Assembly (NCBI GenBank): GCA_963788125.1
Contig: CAWBFN010000002.1
Coordinates: 1,798,001-1,862,000, forward strand
Length of the DNA: 64,000 nucleotides
Source of the DNA: Bog-473 sp963788125
GTDB taxonomy: Bacteria > Actinomycetota > Acidimicrobiia > Acidimicrobiales > RAAP-2
Direction of reading: 5' to 3'
Below the pieces are notes generated by a model. The model saw nothing but the letters and a program-made list of their open reading frames with translations, made no database searches and was not told the origin of the DNA. Positions 49,920 through 57,965 of the stretch are shown here, piece by piece. A program made the position numbers and the translations under genes. Each line of letters begins with the position of its first letter. Position 1 is the first letter of the stretch.

Positions 49920-50396
49920 TCACAGGCCCTTTCTGACAGTTCGCTCCAAGATTCCCAGCGTGGCGCGGAGGGCCGACTCCGGCACGATCGGGAAGTGCTC
50001 CTTGCGGTCGTCGCTCACCTTCGACCAGTCGTAGTAGGAGGTCACCTTGGTGACCCCGTCCTCGTCACTATCCAGGCGGTAACCGTAGAAGTGCGCAACC
50101 GGGACGTCGGGCCCGAGATCCCACGCGATCTCCTTGTCGCGCTCGAAGACGATGATGTGCACCGTCACGTCGTACTTGCCCAGCGGGACGTCGTTGAGCG
50201 ACTCGCGGTCCATATGGATGACGAACGTATCGCCCACCTTCTCCGCCGGCTCGCCGGTGAAGTCCTGCAGCATGCCAGAGGCATCGATGGCCACGTGGCC
50301 CGCCGGGCTTCGCACGATGTCGAAGATCGCGGCGGGCGGCGCCGGGATAGGCCGGGTCACCTCGATGCGGTCGGACAGGAAAACGGTCTCGGGCAT
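49920..50396 (-). CDS. SRPBCC-family (START-like) hydrophobic ligand-binding protein
   Basis: 158 aa: RIEVTRPIPAPPAAIFDIVR, then GHVAIDASGMLQDFTGEPAE, VGDTFVIHMDRES, IVFERDKEIAWDLG and DWSKVSDDRKEHFPIVPESA, the alternating strands and long C-terminal helix of the helix-grip fold. Such proteins bind lipids or polyketides. AGGAG is seven bases before the ATG. Four tandem repeats of 16-17 bases lie immediately upstream of that site, so its leader is unusual. Function not predictable. Confidence 0.85.
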   Translation of the reverse strand: MPETVFLSDRIEVTRPIPAPPAAIFDIVRSPAGHVAIDASGMLQDFTGEPAEKVGDTFVIHMDRESLNDVPLGKYDVTVHIIVFERDKEIAWDLGPDVPVAHFYGYRLDSDEDGVTKVTSYYDWSKVSDDRKEHFPIVPESALRATLGILERTVRKGL

Positions 50397-50406
50397 GTGG
50401 GACTCC

Positions 50407-50472
50407 TCATGGACGTGAGTGGGTCATGGACGTGAGTGGTCATGGACGTGAGTGGGTCATGGACGTGAGTGG
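50407..50472. repeat. Tandem repeat (16/17-bp units, four copies) in the SRPBCC leader
   Basis: TCATGGACGTGAGTGGG/TCATGGACGTGAGTGG alternate at 50407, 50424, 50440 and 50457, giving two exact 33-bp units and a partial fifth copy. They lie 11 bases upstream of the SRPBCC start on the minus strand. Each copy contains an ATG on both strands. Confidence 0.9.
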
Positions 50473-50586
50473 TCATGGTAACGGGTGACAACCGTCAGGG
50501 CTTCAATAGACCGTGGGACAGGTCGCAACCTCCTTCGCCTGTAGCCTGATGTGGCGCGCCCGTGACAAAGGAAGGAGGTCGGCCGC

Positions 50587-51117
50587 TTGCCTGCTTGCTC
50601 CCGCTGCCTGGTCGAGGTGCCCTTGGGGACTGCCCTTTGCCCCAAGTGCGGCGCCGCCATCAGGCCGCCCGTTTTGCCGCGCCCGACGCCGAAGCGCGTC
50701 GGGAAGTCGCGACAACGGCTGAACGACCTGGACCCGAGAGATCGGGTCATGGGCCCCGCCACCCTGGTCCTCCTGGTCTCGTTCTGGCTGCCTTGGTACA
50801 GCTTCGGCCCCATCTCCGCTAGTGGGCTGAGTGCCCACGGTTGGCTGTTCATCGCCGTGGTGGACGCCATCGTGGTGGTGCTCTACGTCCTGATCAGCGC
50901 GTTCGGCGTCGGCGATCTCGCGGTACAGGGCCGTATGTCCAAGGATCAGCTCCTGGCTCTCATCACCGGGGTCAATCTGGCCCTGGTGGTGCTGGGTGTG
51001 CTCCTCAAGCCGGCCGCCTTCAGCTGGTCGTGGGGCGCCTTTGTCGCCCTGGCCGCCGCGGTGGTGTCGTTTGTGCCTTATGGCGTTCCCCTCATCCGGG
51101 CCCACCGGCGGCGCTGA
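50587..51117 (+). CDS. Zinc-ribbon four-helix membrane protein
   Basis: 176 aa from TTG 50587, eight bases after GGAAGGAGG. Residues 4-21 form a zinc ribbon (CSRC, then CPKC). Four helices follow at about 55-70, 85-106, 122-142 and 148-165, with GPATLVLLVSFWLPWYSFGP first and GVPLIRAHRRR as the cytoplasmic tail. It is the third zinc-ribbon-plus-membrane protein in the window (others at 1-427 and 8531-9319). Function unknown. Confidence 0.8.
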   Translation: MPACSRCLVEVPLGTALCPKCGAAIRPPVLPRPTPKRVGKSRQRLNDLDPRDRVMGPATLVLLVSFWLPWYSFGPISASGLSAHGWLFIAVVDAIVVVLYVLISAFGVGDLAVQGRMSKDQLLALITGVNLALVVLGVLLKPAAFSWSWGAFVALAAAVVSFVPYGVPLIRAHRRR

Positions 51118-51241
51118 ATCCCAGCCGCCCACGTTCGCCATGACTCCCACAACCGGGATAAAAGTCGCCGAAATCGGGTTTCTGCTTATCTCAATTGCCG
51201 GAGTGTGGCTCGTTGCCGCCGACCACCGCCCCCGTGCCGGG

Positions 51242-51853
51242 TCACGCTCCCGCTGGTGAGCCCGCATCGGGATGATCGGGACCCGAGGCGATGCTGACAC
51301 CGGCTGGGGCGACCGGTTGATCCGCCCCCTTGCGAGCTTCGCCACGGCCGACGGCTCCGAAGATCAAGCGGATCACAACGGCGACCACGGCCAGATCGGC
51401 GAGCATCTGGACGGTGACCACGAGGCGCGCCGCGTCCGTCTTGGCCACGATGTCGCCGAAGCCGACCGTCGAGAAGACCGAGACCGTGAAGTAGAGCGCC
51501 GAGTCACGATCGAGCGTCTGCCCGAACGCGGCCGGATCCGACCGGGACATCGTCAGATAGATCCAGGCGAACAGCACCAGAAAGAGCGGTAGCACGGTGG
51601 CCATGGCAACCACCGCCCGCAACATGGGCTGAGCATGCCTGGTGATGGCGCGCACCTCGAAGCTGAGCACGGCCACGAACAGTGCCATGCTCACCCCTAG
51701 ACGCAACCCGATCGCCTCGTGGGCGCGATGGGCGGCCGGCACCACGTAGTAGGCAGTCAGGAGTACGGCCGCGCTCGCCAGGGCGCGGACGCCTGTCCGG
51801 GCAATACGAGAGCGTTCGAACTCTTCCAGGGTAGGAAAGGGGCTGCTTGCCAT
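51242..51853 (-). CDS. Two-pore-domain-type potassium channel
   Basis: 203 aa with about four helices. The pore loop and selectivity filter are ALYFTVSVFSTVGFGDIVAK with the TVGFGD filter of K+ channels, followed by a last helix (LVVTVQMLADLAVVAVVIRL) and a polar tail. There is no RCK ligand domain, so gating by other means. Probably forms tetramers in the cytoplasmic membrane, moving K+ passively. With TMEM175 at 18.4 kb this is a second K+ channel in the window. Monocistronic. Confidence 0.88.
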   Translation of the reverse strand: MASSPFPTLEEFERSRIARTGVRALASAAVLLTAYYVVPAAHRAHEAIGLRLGVSMALFVAVLSFEVRAITRHAQPMLRAVVAMATVLPLFLVLFAWIYLTMSRSDPAAFGQTLDRDSALYFTVSVFSTVGFGDIVAKTDAARLVVTVQMLADLAVVAVVIRLIFGAVGRGEARKGADQPVAPAGVSIASGPDHPDAGSPAGA

Positions 51854-51946
51854 TGGGCCAGTATCTCAGCGGTGACCGCGCTGCGGGCCGATCCCTTCCC
51901 GCTTCGTCGTAGGCCGCCCACCCGAACGGGAAGCGGCGATCGATGA

Positions 51947-52525
51947 TCAGAAGGGTGGCTTCGGCGCCTCAATCAAGTTCACGACCGAGAAGATCAGGAT
52001 CGCCCCGCCGACGACGACGAGGCCGATCCGCGCCCCGCGCAGGCGGAAGTGGCCGCTGATACCCACGAGGAACAGCACGGTGGCCAGGTAGACCACGATC
52101 CGGACGTAGTTGTCGGAGTTGTCACCGGCCGTGGCGCCGAGGTTGTAGTACCGGTTTGCCCGGGCATCGAGCGCGTTGGACTGTGCCTGCCCGGGTTGCA
52201 CGTACTGCGGCATGTAGGTGGGGCCGGGTGGGGCGTGGGAATTGGTGAACGGATCCGTCGCGAGCCAGGCGTTGAAGGCGACGAGGAACTGGGGGCGAAA
52301 TCGTCGTTCCGCCACGGTCATCGCCTTCTGACTGCCCACCGCATAGGCGGTGAACCAGGCGTTGAAGGTCAACGCATCGAAGTTCTTGGTGGTGAAGCCC
52401 GCGTCGGCGACGCGACTGGCCTCCGTCCGGGCAGCCGACGCCTTGGCCAGCTTCAGCGACGATTCCGTGGCCCACTTGGCCGACGAGTATCCGGAGTAGG
52501 CGGCCATGACGGCGACCACCGCCAA
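51947..52525 (-). CDS. Membrane protein with N-terminal helix and two C-terminal helices (DUF4337-like)
   Basis: 192 aa from TTG 52525, the only usual start that is open; protein-like sequence (KEGHRALTIIEAALLAVVAV) extends at least 13 residues upstream of it, so the true start may be an unusual codon or has been lost. AAYSGYSSAKWATESSLKLA is characteristic of small bacterial membrane proteins of the DUF4337 type. A long periplasmic or cytoplasmic middle region is followed by helices near 142-160 and 168-186. Function unknown. Confidence 0.7.
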   Translation of the reverse strand: MAVVAVMAAYSGYSSAKWATESSLKLAKASAARTEASRVADAGFTTKNFDALTFNAWFTAYAVGSQKAMTVAERRFRPQFLVAFNAWLATDPFTNSHAPPGPTYMPQYVQPGQAQSNALDARANRYYNLGATAGDNSDNYVRIVVYLATVLFLVGISGHFRLRGARIGLVVVGGAILIFSVVNLIEAPKPPF

Positions 52526-52665
52526 AAGCGCCGCCTCGATGATCGTCAGCGCCCTGTGCCCCTCCTTGCCCGAGTCGTCCCCGTGGCCTCCTTCGCCTGA
52601 CCCGCCGCCGATGGTAGTAGCGGTTGGTCGAAGATCATCTGATGGGGCTGCCCGGCTCCGTCAGC

Positions 52666-53088
52666 TCATGAGCTCTGGCGCGAGTGGTCATGGTAATAGA
52701 GGGCATCGGTGACGGTATCCATCCACTGGTGATGGTTCCAGAAGGAAACCTCCGCCCGCGATGACAGGTCGAGTTCGAGCGGGATGAGAACGGACTCCTG
52801 TAGTTCGTCGATGGTGCACTGACCACGCGTCATCTCGAGAATCAGATCGGCCAGCTGAGCCCGGGCAGTCCACCAGCTCCGGAGAAGCAGGCGATGCCGA
52901 CACGGCCGAGTGTTGGATCCGGCGATCAACTCCGCGCTGCCGTGGGCCAGGAGATTGGTCCAGGCCCACACAGGGATGGCCCGGCCATCCGCCTCCAGGC
53001 GTTCGACCAGGGTTCCGCTCAGAAACGCCGCGCACTCGGCCGCTACCTGATCCTCGCCGTCGTCGTCGCGCCGCCGCCGCCTTCTCAT
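52666..53088 (-). CDS. Hypothetical protein, 140 aa
   Basis: From ATG 53088, six bases after GGAGAGGGG. It begins with a very basic stretch (MRRRRRRDDD) and continues with helical sequence: AAFLSGTLVERLEADGRAIP, WAWTNLLAHGSAELIAGSN, RSWWTARAQLADLILEMTRG and a His-rich end, FWNHHQWMDTVTDALYYHDH. The His/Asp-rich tail could bind a metal. No domain recognised. It lies between membrane genes and appears monocistronic. Confidence 0.6.
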   Translation of the reverse strand: MRRRRRRDDDGEDQVAAECAAFLSGTLVERLEADGRAIPVWAWTNLLAHGSAELIAGSNTRPCRHRLLLRSWWTARAQLADLILEMTRGQCTIDELQESVLIPLELDLSSRAEVSFWNHHQWMDTVTDALYYHDHSRQSS

Positions 53089-53288
53089 CGCATGCCCCTC
53101 TCCGTCACGGCACATCTGACTCCGGCCATCTCACTCCTGTACATCAGGATCCGGCAAATCAGGCTCTGATACCAGGCTGGATCAGGGCGGACGGTCTGTA
53201 TAGAGCCAAACGTCCTGAGGACGCGTCCTTCCCTGGTCCACGTGCTCGGCACGCCCGACGAAAGGTGAGGTGCGAGGCGATGGATCGA

Positions 53289-54626
53289 TCAGAAAAGTGG
53301 ATGGGGGAGGGGAGCCAAGTGGTGGACGAACCAGTCGCGTGCCAGGTCGGCCACACCCTCGAGCGCTCCAGCTTCGTCGAAGAGATGGGTGGCGCCCGGC
53401 ACCACGGCGAGCTGGGTCTCGCCGCCCAGTCGATCTTGGGCGCGACGGTTGAGGTCGAGCACCACGTCGTCGTGCCCACCCACAATGAGCAGTGTGGGTG
53501 CCTGCACGTCCCCGAGCACCGACAGGGCGAGATCGGGGCGCCCTCCCCGCGAGACGACGGCGGCAATGTGCTGCATAGATGCCGCCGCCCACAGGGCCGC
53601 TGCCGCTCCCGTGCTGGCACCGAAGTAGCCGATGCGAGACCCGGCCGACTCGGGCTGCGCGGCAAGCCACCCGGTGACCCGCTCCAAACGATCAGCGAGT
53701 CTGGGAATGTCAAAGACCCGAGAACGATCGCGTTCCTCGTCTGCACCGAGTAGGTCGAAGAGGAGCGTCCCCAGACCCGCCTCGTTGAGGACAGAGGCGA
53801 CGAAGCGATTCCGTGGGCTGTGCCGGCTGCTGCCGCTGCCGTGGGCGAACACGACCATCCCCTTGAGCGCCTCGGGCACGGTGAATTGCCCCGCGAGGCG
53901 CAGGGTCCCCAGGCGCAGTTCGACCTCCTCGTCGACAGACGGGGGATGGCCAGCGGTGCCCGCCGGTGCGGGCGCGCCCGCGGAACCGGAGGTGGAGCGT
54001 TCCAGGAGCATCACCACCTCGTCATCCGACGTAGGCCTGAAGTCCCCGTACCACGCGCCGACGGCGTGGAAGGTCTCGGGAGCCTCCAGCGTGGCCACGC
54101 CGTCGCAGGCCTTGGCCAGCTCGTCGACGGCGGATCGCGAGGCGACCGGCACAGCCATCACCACGCGCCCCGCGCCCTGGGCGCGGGCCACCTGGCAGGC
54201 TGCTCGAGCACTCGCACCGGTGGCCATGCCGTCATCGACCACGACCACGGTCCGGCCGCGTAGCGCCACCGGGGGCCGGTTGCCGCGGAAGCGGCGCGCC
54301 CGGCGCTCGAGCTCGGTCCGCTCCCGCCGCTCGACCAGAGCCAATTCGGTTTCGTCGACCATGGCCATCCGGAGCACGTCATCGTTGAGGATGCGCACGC
54401 CGCCTTCACCGATGGCGCCCATGGCGAGCTCGGGTTGGAAGGGAACACCCAGCTTGCGGACCACGATCACGTCGAGTGGCGCACCGAGCGCCTGGGAAAC
54501 CTCGAAGGCCACCGGCACTCCGCCCCTTGGCAGTCCGAGAACGACGACGTTCTCGCGCTCGAGGCCCTGCTGCCTGAGCAGTTCGGCGAGCCGCTGACCG
54601 GCATCGGCCCGGTCGCTGAATCCCAT
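53289..54626 (-). CDS. Phosphoribosyltransferase fused to a dienelactone-hydrolase-like domain
   Basis: 445 aa from ATG 54626 (GGGAGG upstream). Residues 1-210 are a phosphoribosyltransferase: LGLPRGGVPVAFEVSQALGA, then VVVVDDGMATGASARAAC, which is the PRPP-binding loop. Residues 230-445 are an alpha/beta hydrolase with VVFAHGSGSSRHSPRNRFVA, nucleophile Ser338 in FGASTG, Asp386 in VGGHDDVV and His414 in GATHLF, so the triad is complete. Both domains occur as separate or fused genes in many actinobacteria. Role unknown; perhaps nucleotide-sugar or stress metabolism. Confidence 0.9.
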   Translation of the reverse strand: MGFSDRADAGQRLAELLRQQGLERENVVVLGLPRGGVPVAFEVSQALGAPLDVIVVRKLGVPFQPELAMGAIGEGGVRILNDDVLRMAMVDETELALVERRERTELERRARRFRGNRPPVALRGRTVVVVDDGMATGASARAACQVARAQGAGRVVMAVPVASRSAVDELAKACDGVATLEAPETFHAVGAWYGDFRPTSDDEVVMLLERSTSGSAGAPAPAGTAGHPPSVDEEVELRLGTLRLAGQFTVPEALKGMVVFAHGSGSSRHSPRNRFVASVLNEAGLGTLLFDLLGADEERDRSRVFDIPRLADRLERVTGWLAAQPESAGSRIGYFGASTGAAAALWAAASMQHIAAVVSRGGRPDLALSVLGDVQAPTLLIVGGHDDVVLDLNRRAQDRLGGETQLAVVPGATHLFDEAGALEGVADLARDWFVHHLAPLPHPLF

Positions 54627-54728
54627 TACCACCTCCCGTTGGGACTGGTGCCAGCAGCCGCGCCGGCGATGCGCACCACAGCCGATGGTCCCGGACCAAC
54701 TCTGGGGCCTCTCAGCCGGTGGGAGCGT

Positions 54729-54776
54729 GCGCCTGACCACCTGTGCGCCTGACCACCTGTGCGCCTGACCACCTGT
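54729..54776. repeat. 16-bp tandem repeat, three exact copies
   Basis: GCGCCTGACCACCTGT at 54729-54744, 54745-54760 and 54761-54776. It lies about 100 bases upstream of the phosphoribosyltransferase-hydrolase gene (minus) and 145 bases upstream of the PPOX gene (plus), so it could influence both promoters. A further CCACC-rich low-complexity stretch follows at 54843-54875. Confidence 0.9.
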
Positions 54777-54919
54777 GCCGGTGGAGCGGTCGTGACGGTG
54801 GCAGCCGAGTCCATCGACGAGACTACCGGCGACACGGGGGGACCGCCACCACCGCCGCCACCACCACCACCGCGTGTGACGAGGCGACTCGCCGGTATCG
54901 TCTCCACTGAGGACGTGCC

Positions 54920-55315
54920 ATGACCCGAGTTCCCGACAGCCATCGTGACCTCCTTGACGCTCGGGTGGCGACGCTCGCCACGATCGGCCCCGACGGTCGG
55001 CCCCAGCTCTCAGAGGTCTGGTTCCTCTCCGACGGCGACTCGGTGGCGATTTCGCTGAACACCAGTCGCCAGAAGACGAAGAACCTCGTGCAGCGGCCCC
55101 AGTGCTGCCTGTTCATCCTGGACCTCGAGGCCCCGCAGCGCTACCTCGAGTTGCGGGGTGATGCGGAGGTGACTCCCGACGACGACTATGCCTTCGCCGA
55201 CCGGGTCGGGGAGAAGTACGGCTCGAACCTTCGTGACCACGACCGCCCCGGAGAGAGCCGGGTGGTGGTGCGGGTCATCCCGAAACGGGTGAACGCCGTC
55301 GACATGCGGGGCTGA
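54920..55315 (+). CDS. PPOX-class F420-dependent oxidoreductase-like protein
   Basis: 131 aa from ATG 54920. The split-barrel motifs are HRDLLDARVATLATIGPDGR, LSEVWFLSDGDSVAISLNTS (with RQKTKNLVQRPQCCLFILDL, the phosphate-binding Arg/Lys loop), and RYLELRGDAEVTPDDDYAFA. This pattern is that of actinobacterial F420-binding PPOX proteins (Rv1155-like). It probably reduces or oxidises small substrates. Monocistronic; the divergent partner is the phosphoribosyltransferase fusion. Confidence 0.85.
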   Translation: MTRVPDSHRDLLDARVATLATIGPDGRPQLSEVWFLSDGDSVAISLNTSRQKTKNLVQRPQCCLFILDLEAPQRYLELRGDAEVTPDDDYAFADRVGEKYGSNLRDHDRPGESRVVVRVIPKRVNAVDMRG

Positions 55316-55342
55316 GCAGCAACCACTCCGGGACTCGGTGTG

Positions 55343-56506
55343 TCAGTTTTCGCCGCCGCCGAGTGCCAGAGGCGGCAGCGGGACGATCCTCGCACCCGAG
55401 GGATGCCCGGAGAAGGTGCGCATCCGGCGTGCCCGCCGCAGTGCACGCCGGTAGGCGACTTCGTAGCCCGCCGCCATTCCCTCAATGCTGAAGTTCTCCT
55501 CGACGTGCCGGCGGCATTCGGCGGGATCGATGCTCGCCGCCCGCGCCACGGCGCCCGCCAGTTCGTCGGGGTGGTCGACGATGATCCCGGTGTGCCCGTC
55601 CACCACCACCTCGGGAACCGAGCCGCGTCGTAGCGCGACGACGGGGGTGCCGCACGCCATGGCCTCCGTCATGACAAGTCCGAAGGGCTCGTCCCAGAGG
55701 ACCGGGAACAGCAGGCACCTCGCTCGAGCCAGAAGGTCCCTCTTTTCGAGCGCGTCGGCGGGGCCGAAGACGACGACATCGGGACCGAGGCGCGGCTCTA
55801 TCTCGCGCGCGAAGTAGTCGCGCTCAACCGGTTCGGCGCACTTGCCCGCCAGCACGATCGACAGTCGTGCATCACGGGCGGCCTCAATGGCGAGGTGCGG
55901 GGCCTTCTCGGGGTGGAAGCGTCCGAGGAAGAGCGCGAACTCCTCCTTCTCGTGATGAAACGGGAAGCTCTCCACACGTATCGCGTTGGTGACCGTCGCC
56001 ACCCAGGGCAGGAAAGGAGCCTTGGCGCGTTGGGCTTCTGAGATCGCCACCAGCTCCACGCAGTCGTCCAACGCGTGGTAGTAGAGGCCGGGCTCCCCGT
56101 CGACCGGACCGTGCGCGGTGACGACCGTGGGGCAGGTGCGGCCACGCGCCAGCAGTGGTCCCGCCAACGTGTGGTCGTGCACCAGATCGACGGCGAGGCC
56201 CTCGACGATGCGGCCGACGAGGGCTGCGTGGACCGCTTCTGGCAACGGCAGCCCGAGTCCGTGCGATGGCGGTTGCTCATAGGTCGAGAAGAAGCGCTGG
56301 GCCTTCGTCCCGTGGTGCCCGGCCCCGATCAGGGTCACATGGTGGCCCCGGTCCACCAGCGCGTCGACGAGGTCGGCCACCACGGCTTCCACGCCGCCGT
56401 AGCCGCTGGGCGGAACGGTGAAGTAGGGCGGCGCCACCATGGCGATGCGGAGGGCTCGCCGGTTGTCGCTGCGCCGCTCGACGAGCATGGGTTCAGGTCC
56501 ATTCAC
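55343..56506 (-). CDS. Glycosyltransferase family 4
   Basis: 387 aa. N-terminal domain begins RIAMVAPPYFTVPPSGYGGV with the Gly-rich acceptor loop; the C-terminal domain holds FALFLGRFHPEKAPHLAIEA and the GT4 E-x7-E signature EPFGLVMTEAMACGTPVVA. These make a GT-B enzyme transferring sugar from a nucleotide donor, retaining mechanism. Its ATG at 56506 overlaps the TGA of the MerR-type gene, so the pair is an operon. A start at MLVERR (six codons on) is possible. Product glycan unknown. Confidence 0.92.
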   Translation of the reverse strand: MNGPEPMLVERRSDNRRALRIAMVAPPYFTVPPSGYGGVEAVVADLVDALVDRGHHVTLIGAGHHGTKAQRFFSTYEQPPSHGLGLPLPEAVHAALVGRIVEGLAVDLVHDHTLAGPLLARGRTCPTVVTAHGPVDGEPGLYYHALDDCVELVAISEAQRAKAPFLPWVATVTNAIRVESFPFHHEKEEFALFLGRFHPEKAPHLAIEAARDARLSIVLAGKCAEPVERDYFAREIEPRLGPDVVVFGPADALEKRDLLARARCLLFPVLWDEPFGLVMTEAMACGTPVVALRRGSVPEVVVDGHTGIIVDHPDELAGAVARAASIDPAECRRHVEENFSIEGMAAGYEVAYRRALRRARRMRTFSGHPSGARIVPLPPLALGGGEN

Positions 56507-56886
56507 GGGTTCACCTGGTCTTCTAATCTCGTGCCCTGGTGCCGTTCGCTCACGCGCCCCCTCCCGGCCCGCTGGCCGAGGCGCGCCAACCGCGCGTCCT
56601 CAATGGCAGCGTCCCGTTCGGACGTGAGTGACGCTACCTTCTCTTCGAGGGCCACCACCCTCCGGGCCCCGGCGAGGCCTATCCCCTCGTCGGCCAGTCC
56701 GCTGATTCGCTGGACCAGATGAATCTGGCGACGGGAGTAGCGGCGCTGACCGCCGGGGGAGCGGGCCGGTCGCACCACGTCGTACTCGTCCAGCCGGCGC
56801 AGGTAGGCCCGCTGCACGGCGAGCATCTCGGCGGCTTGGCCGACCGAATACAGCGGCGCGTTCTCGTCGTCGATGGGCAGTGTCAC
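56503..56886 (-). CDS. MerR-family regulator (HspR-like)
   Basis: 127 aa. The winged helix is LYSVGQAAEMLAVQRAYLRR, then LDEYDVVRPARSPGGQRRYS with RRQIHLVQRISGLADEGIG, very close to the HspR/MerR pattern (GQRRYSxxxI). A coiled-coil dimer helix (ARRVVALEEKVASLTSERDA) follows, and no Cys is present in the effector end, so metal sensing is unlikely. Its stop overlaps the GT4 start. HspR normally represses dnaK; none is intact here, so its targets are unknown. Confidence 0.88.
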   Translation of the reverse strand: MTLPIDDENAPLYSVGQAAEMLAVQRAYLRRLDEYDVVRPARSPGGQRRYSRRQIHLVQRISGLADEGIGLAGARRVVALEEKVASLTSERDAAIEDARLARLGQRAGRGRVSERHQGTRLEDQVNP

Positions 56887-57170
56887 CGGGCAATTCTAGG
56901 GAGAAACTTCACACCGAAGCAAGAGGTTTCTTCTATCTGGTCTTTCAACTATGGGGGGCGGTTCGGTGTCGGGCCGGCAGCCCGGGGCCGGTGGCTTTCC
57001 CGGCGGTGTGGTCCCGCATTGTGCCAGTGTTGGGTGGGCGTTCGGTCGGAATTGCGCCGCGGTCCGTACAGTTCGATGGAAAGTCGACCGCGGAACCGCC
57101 ACCGCACTGGAGGCTCGGGCGTGAAGGAGATCAGAGCAACGGACCGCCATCGCGCCACGGGGAACGTCGA

Positions 57171-57476
57171 ATGACGAGTGAACCCACGGGCGATGGGAGG
57201 CGACGGGGAGCGTCCCCGTCCGGTCTGAACCCTGGTATCAGCGCCGCAGGATCGGCGGCGAAGAGAACCGCGCTCGATCCTTCGGCCGGACCGGCCGCCA
57301 TCGGAGGGATGCTCGTGAAGAACAGCGTCGAACCTGCGCCGCCGGGTGCGCCGCCACTACGGGATCGGCTGACCGCGGTCGTCGACGACATCACGAAGCT
57401 CGCCAACGCCGTGGAGGTGCTCAGCATCGCCCTCCCCGAGGATGCCGCCGTGGGCCGCCACGCCCGTTCGACCTGA
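57171..57476 (+). CDS. Hypothetical protein, about 101 aa
   Basis: Start at ATG 57171 (GGGGAA upstream) or at GTG 57315, which has GGAGGG six bases before it. The first half is Gly/Ser/Ala-rich and low complexity. The second half, PPLRDRLTAVVDDITKLANAVEVL, is a plausible helix with a basic end. No recognised motif. It converges with the SnoaL gene with a 2-base gap. Confidence 0.45.
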   Translation: MTSEPTGDGRRRGASPSGLNPGISAAGSAAKRTALDPSAGPAAIGGMLVKNSVEPAPPGAPPLRDRLTAVVDDITKLANAVEVLSIALPEDAAVGRHARST

Positions 57477-57478
57477 CG

Positions 57479-57931
57479 TCAGCGCGTCATGCCGCCGGCG
57501 ACACTGCCGTCGGACAACGCCCGACGGCGGGTGATCACCCAGCGGTCGTGGCGCACGCCGTACTCGTCGATGTAGCGGCCCCAGTGGTCCACGCCGTGCC
57601 CCATCAGGACCATGAAGTAGCAGCGGCCGCGTGCGTGCGTCTCGTCCACCAGGTCGATCTGATGGGTGGCGGTGAAGTGGCGCACATGGTGGCCCGCGGG
57701 TAGCTCCTTGGCGCCCGCATCCCACATGGCCTTGGTGCTGGTGAAGATCGTCCGCACCTGCTCGACGCCTTCATAGCGCTGGACGGTGCCGTCGGGCGCG
57801 ACGAGCTCCATCACGGCATCGTCGGCAAACACCTTCAACATCTCCTCGAACCGGCCCGAGTCACCGTTGGCGTTGTAGCGCGCCACCAGATCGCGGATGC
57901 TCTCGCGTGCGATCAGTTCCCAGAGCTCCAC
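57479..57931 (-). CDS. SnoaL-like polyketide cyclase-fold protein
   Basis: 150 aa cone-shaped alpha+beta protein: ELIARESIRDLVARYNANGD, FEEMLKVFADDAVMELVAPD, VRTIFTSTKAMWDAG and RHFTATHQIDLVDETHARGR, ending HDRWVITRRRALSDGSV. The pattern of a nuclear-transport-factor-2-like fold is clear. His and Asp residues in the cavity (HHVRHFT) could be catalytic. Often found in aromatic or steroid degradation clusters, as in this neighbourhood. 34 bases separate it from the LLM gene on the same strand. Confidence 0.85.
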   Translation of the reverse strand: MELWELIARESIRDLVARYNANGDSGRFEEMLKVFADDAVMELVAPDGTVQRYEGVEQVRTIFTSTKAMWDAGAKELPAGHHVRHFTATHQIDLVDETHARGRCYFMVLMGHGVDHWGRYIDEYGVRHDRWVITRRRALSDGSVAGGMTR

Positions 57932-57965
57932 GCCCCCTACTCCCGGTCCCGTGGCGTCCGGCCTA

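Noticed and set aside
50467..52698. GAGTGGTCATGGTAA shared by two distant sites (50467 and 52683)
   Set aside because: A single 15-base match between two points in 64 kb is expected by chance and lies in unrelated contexts.
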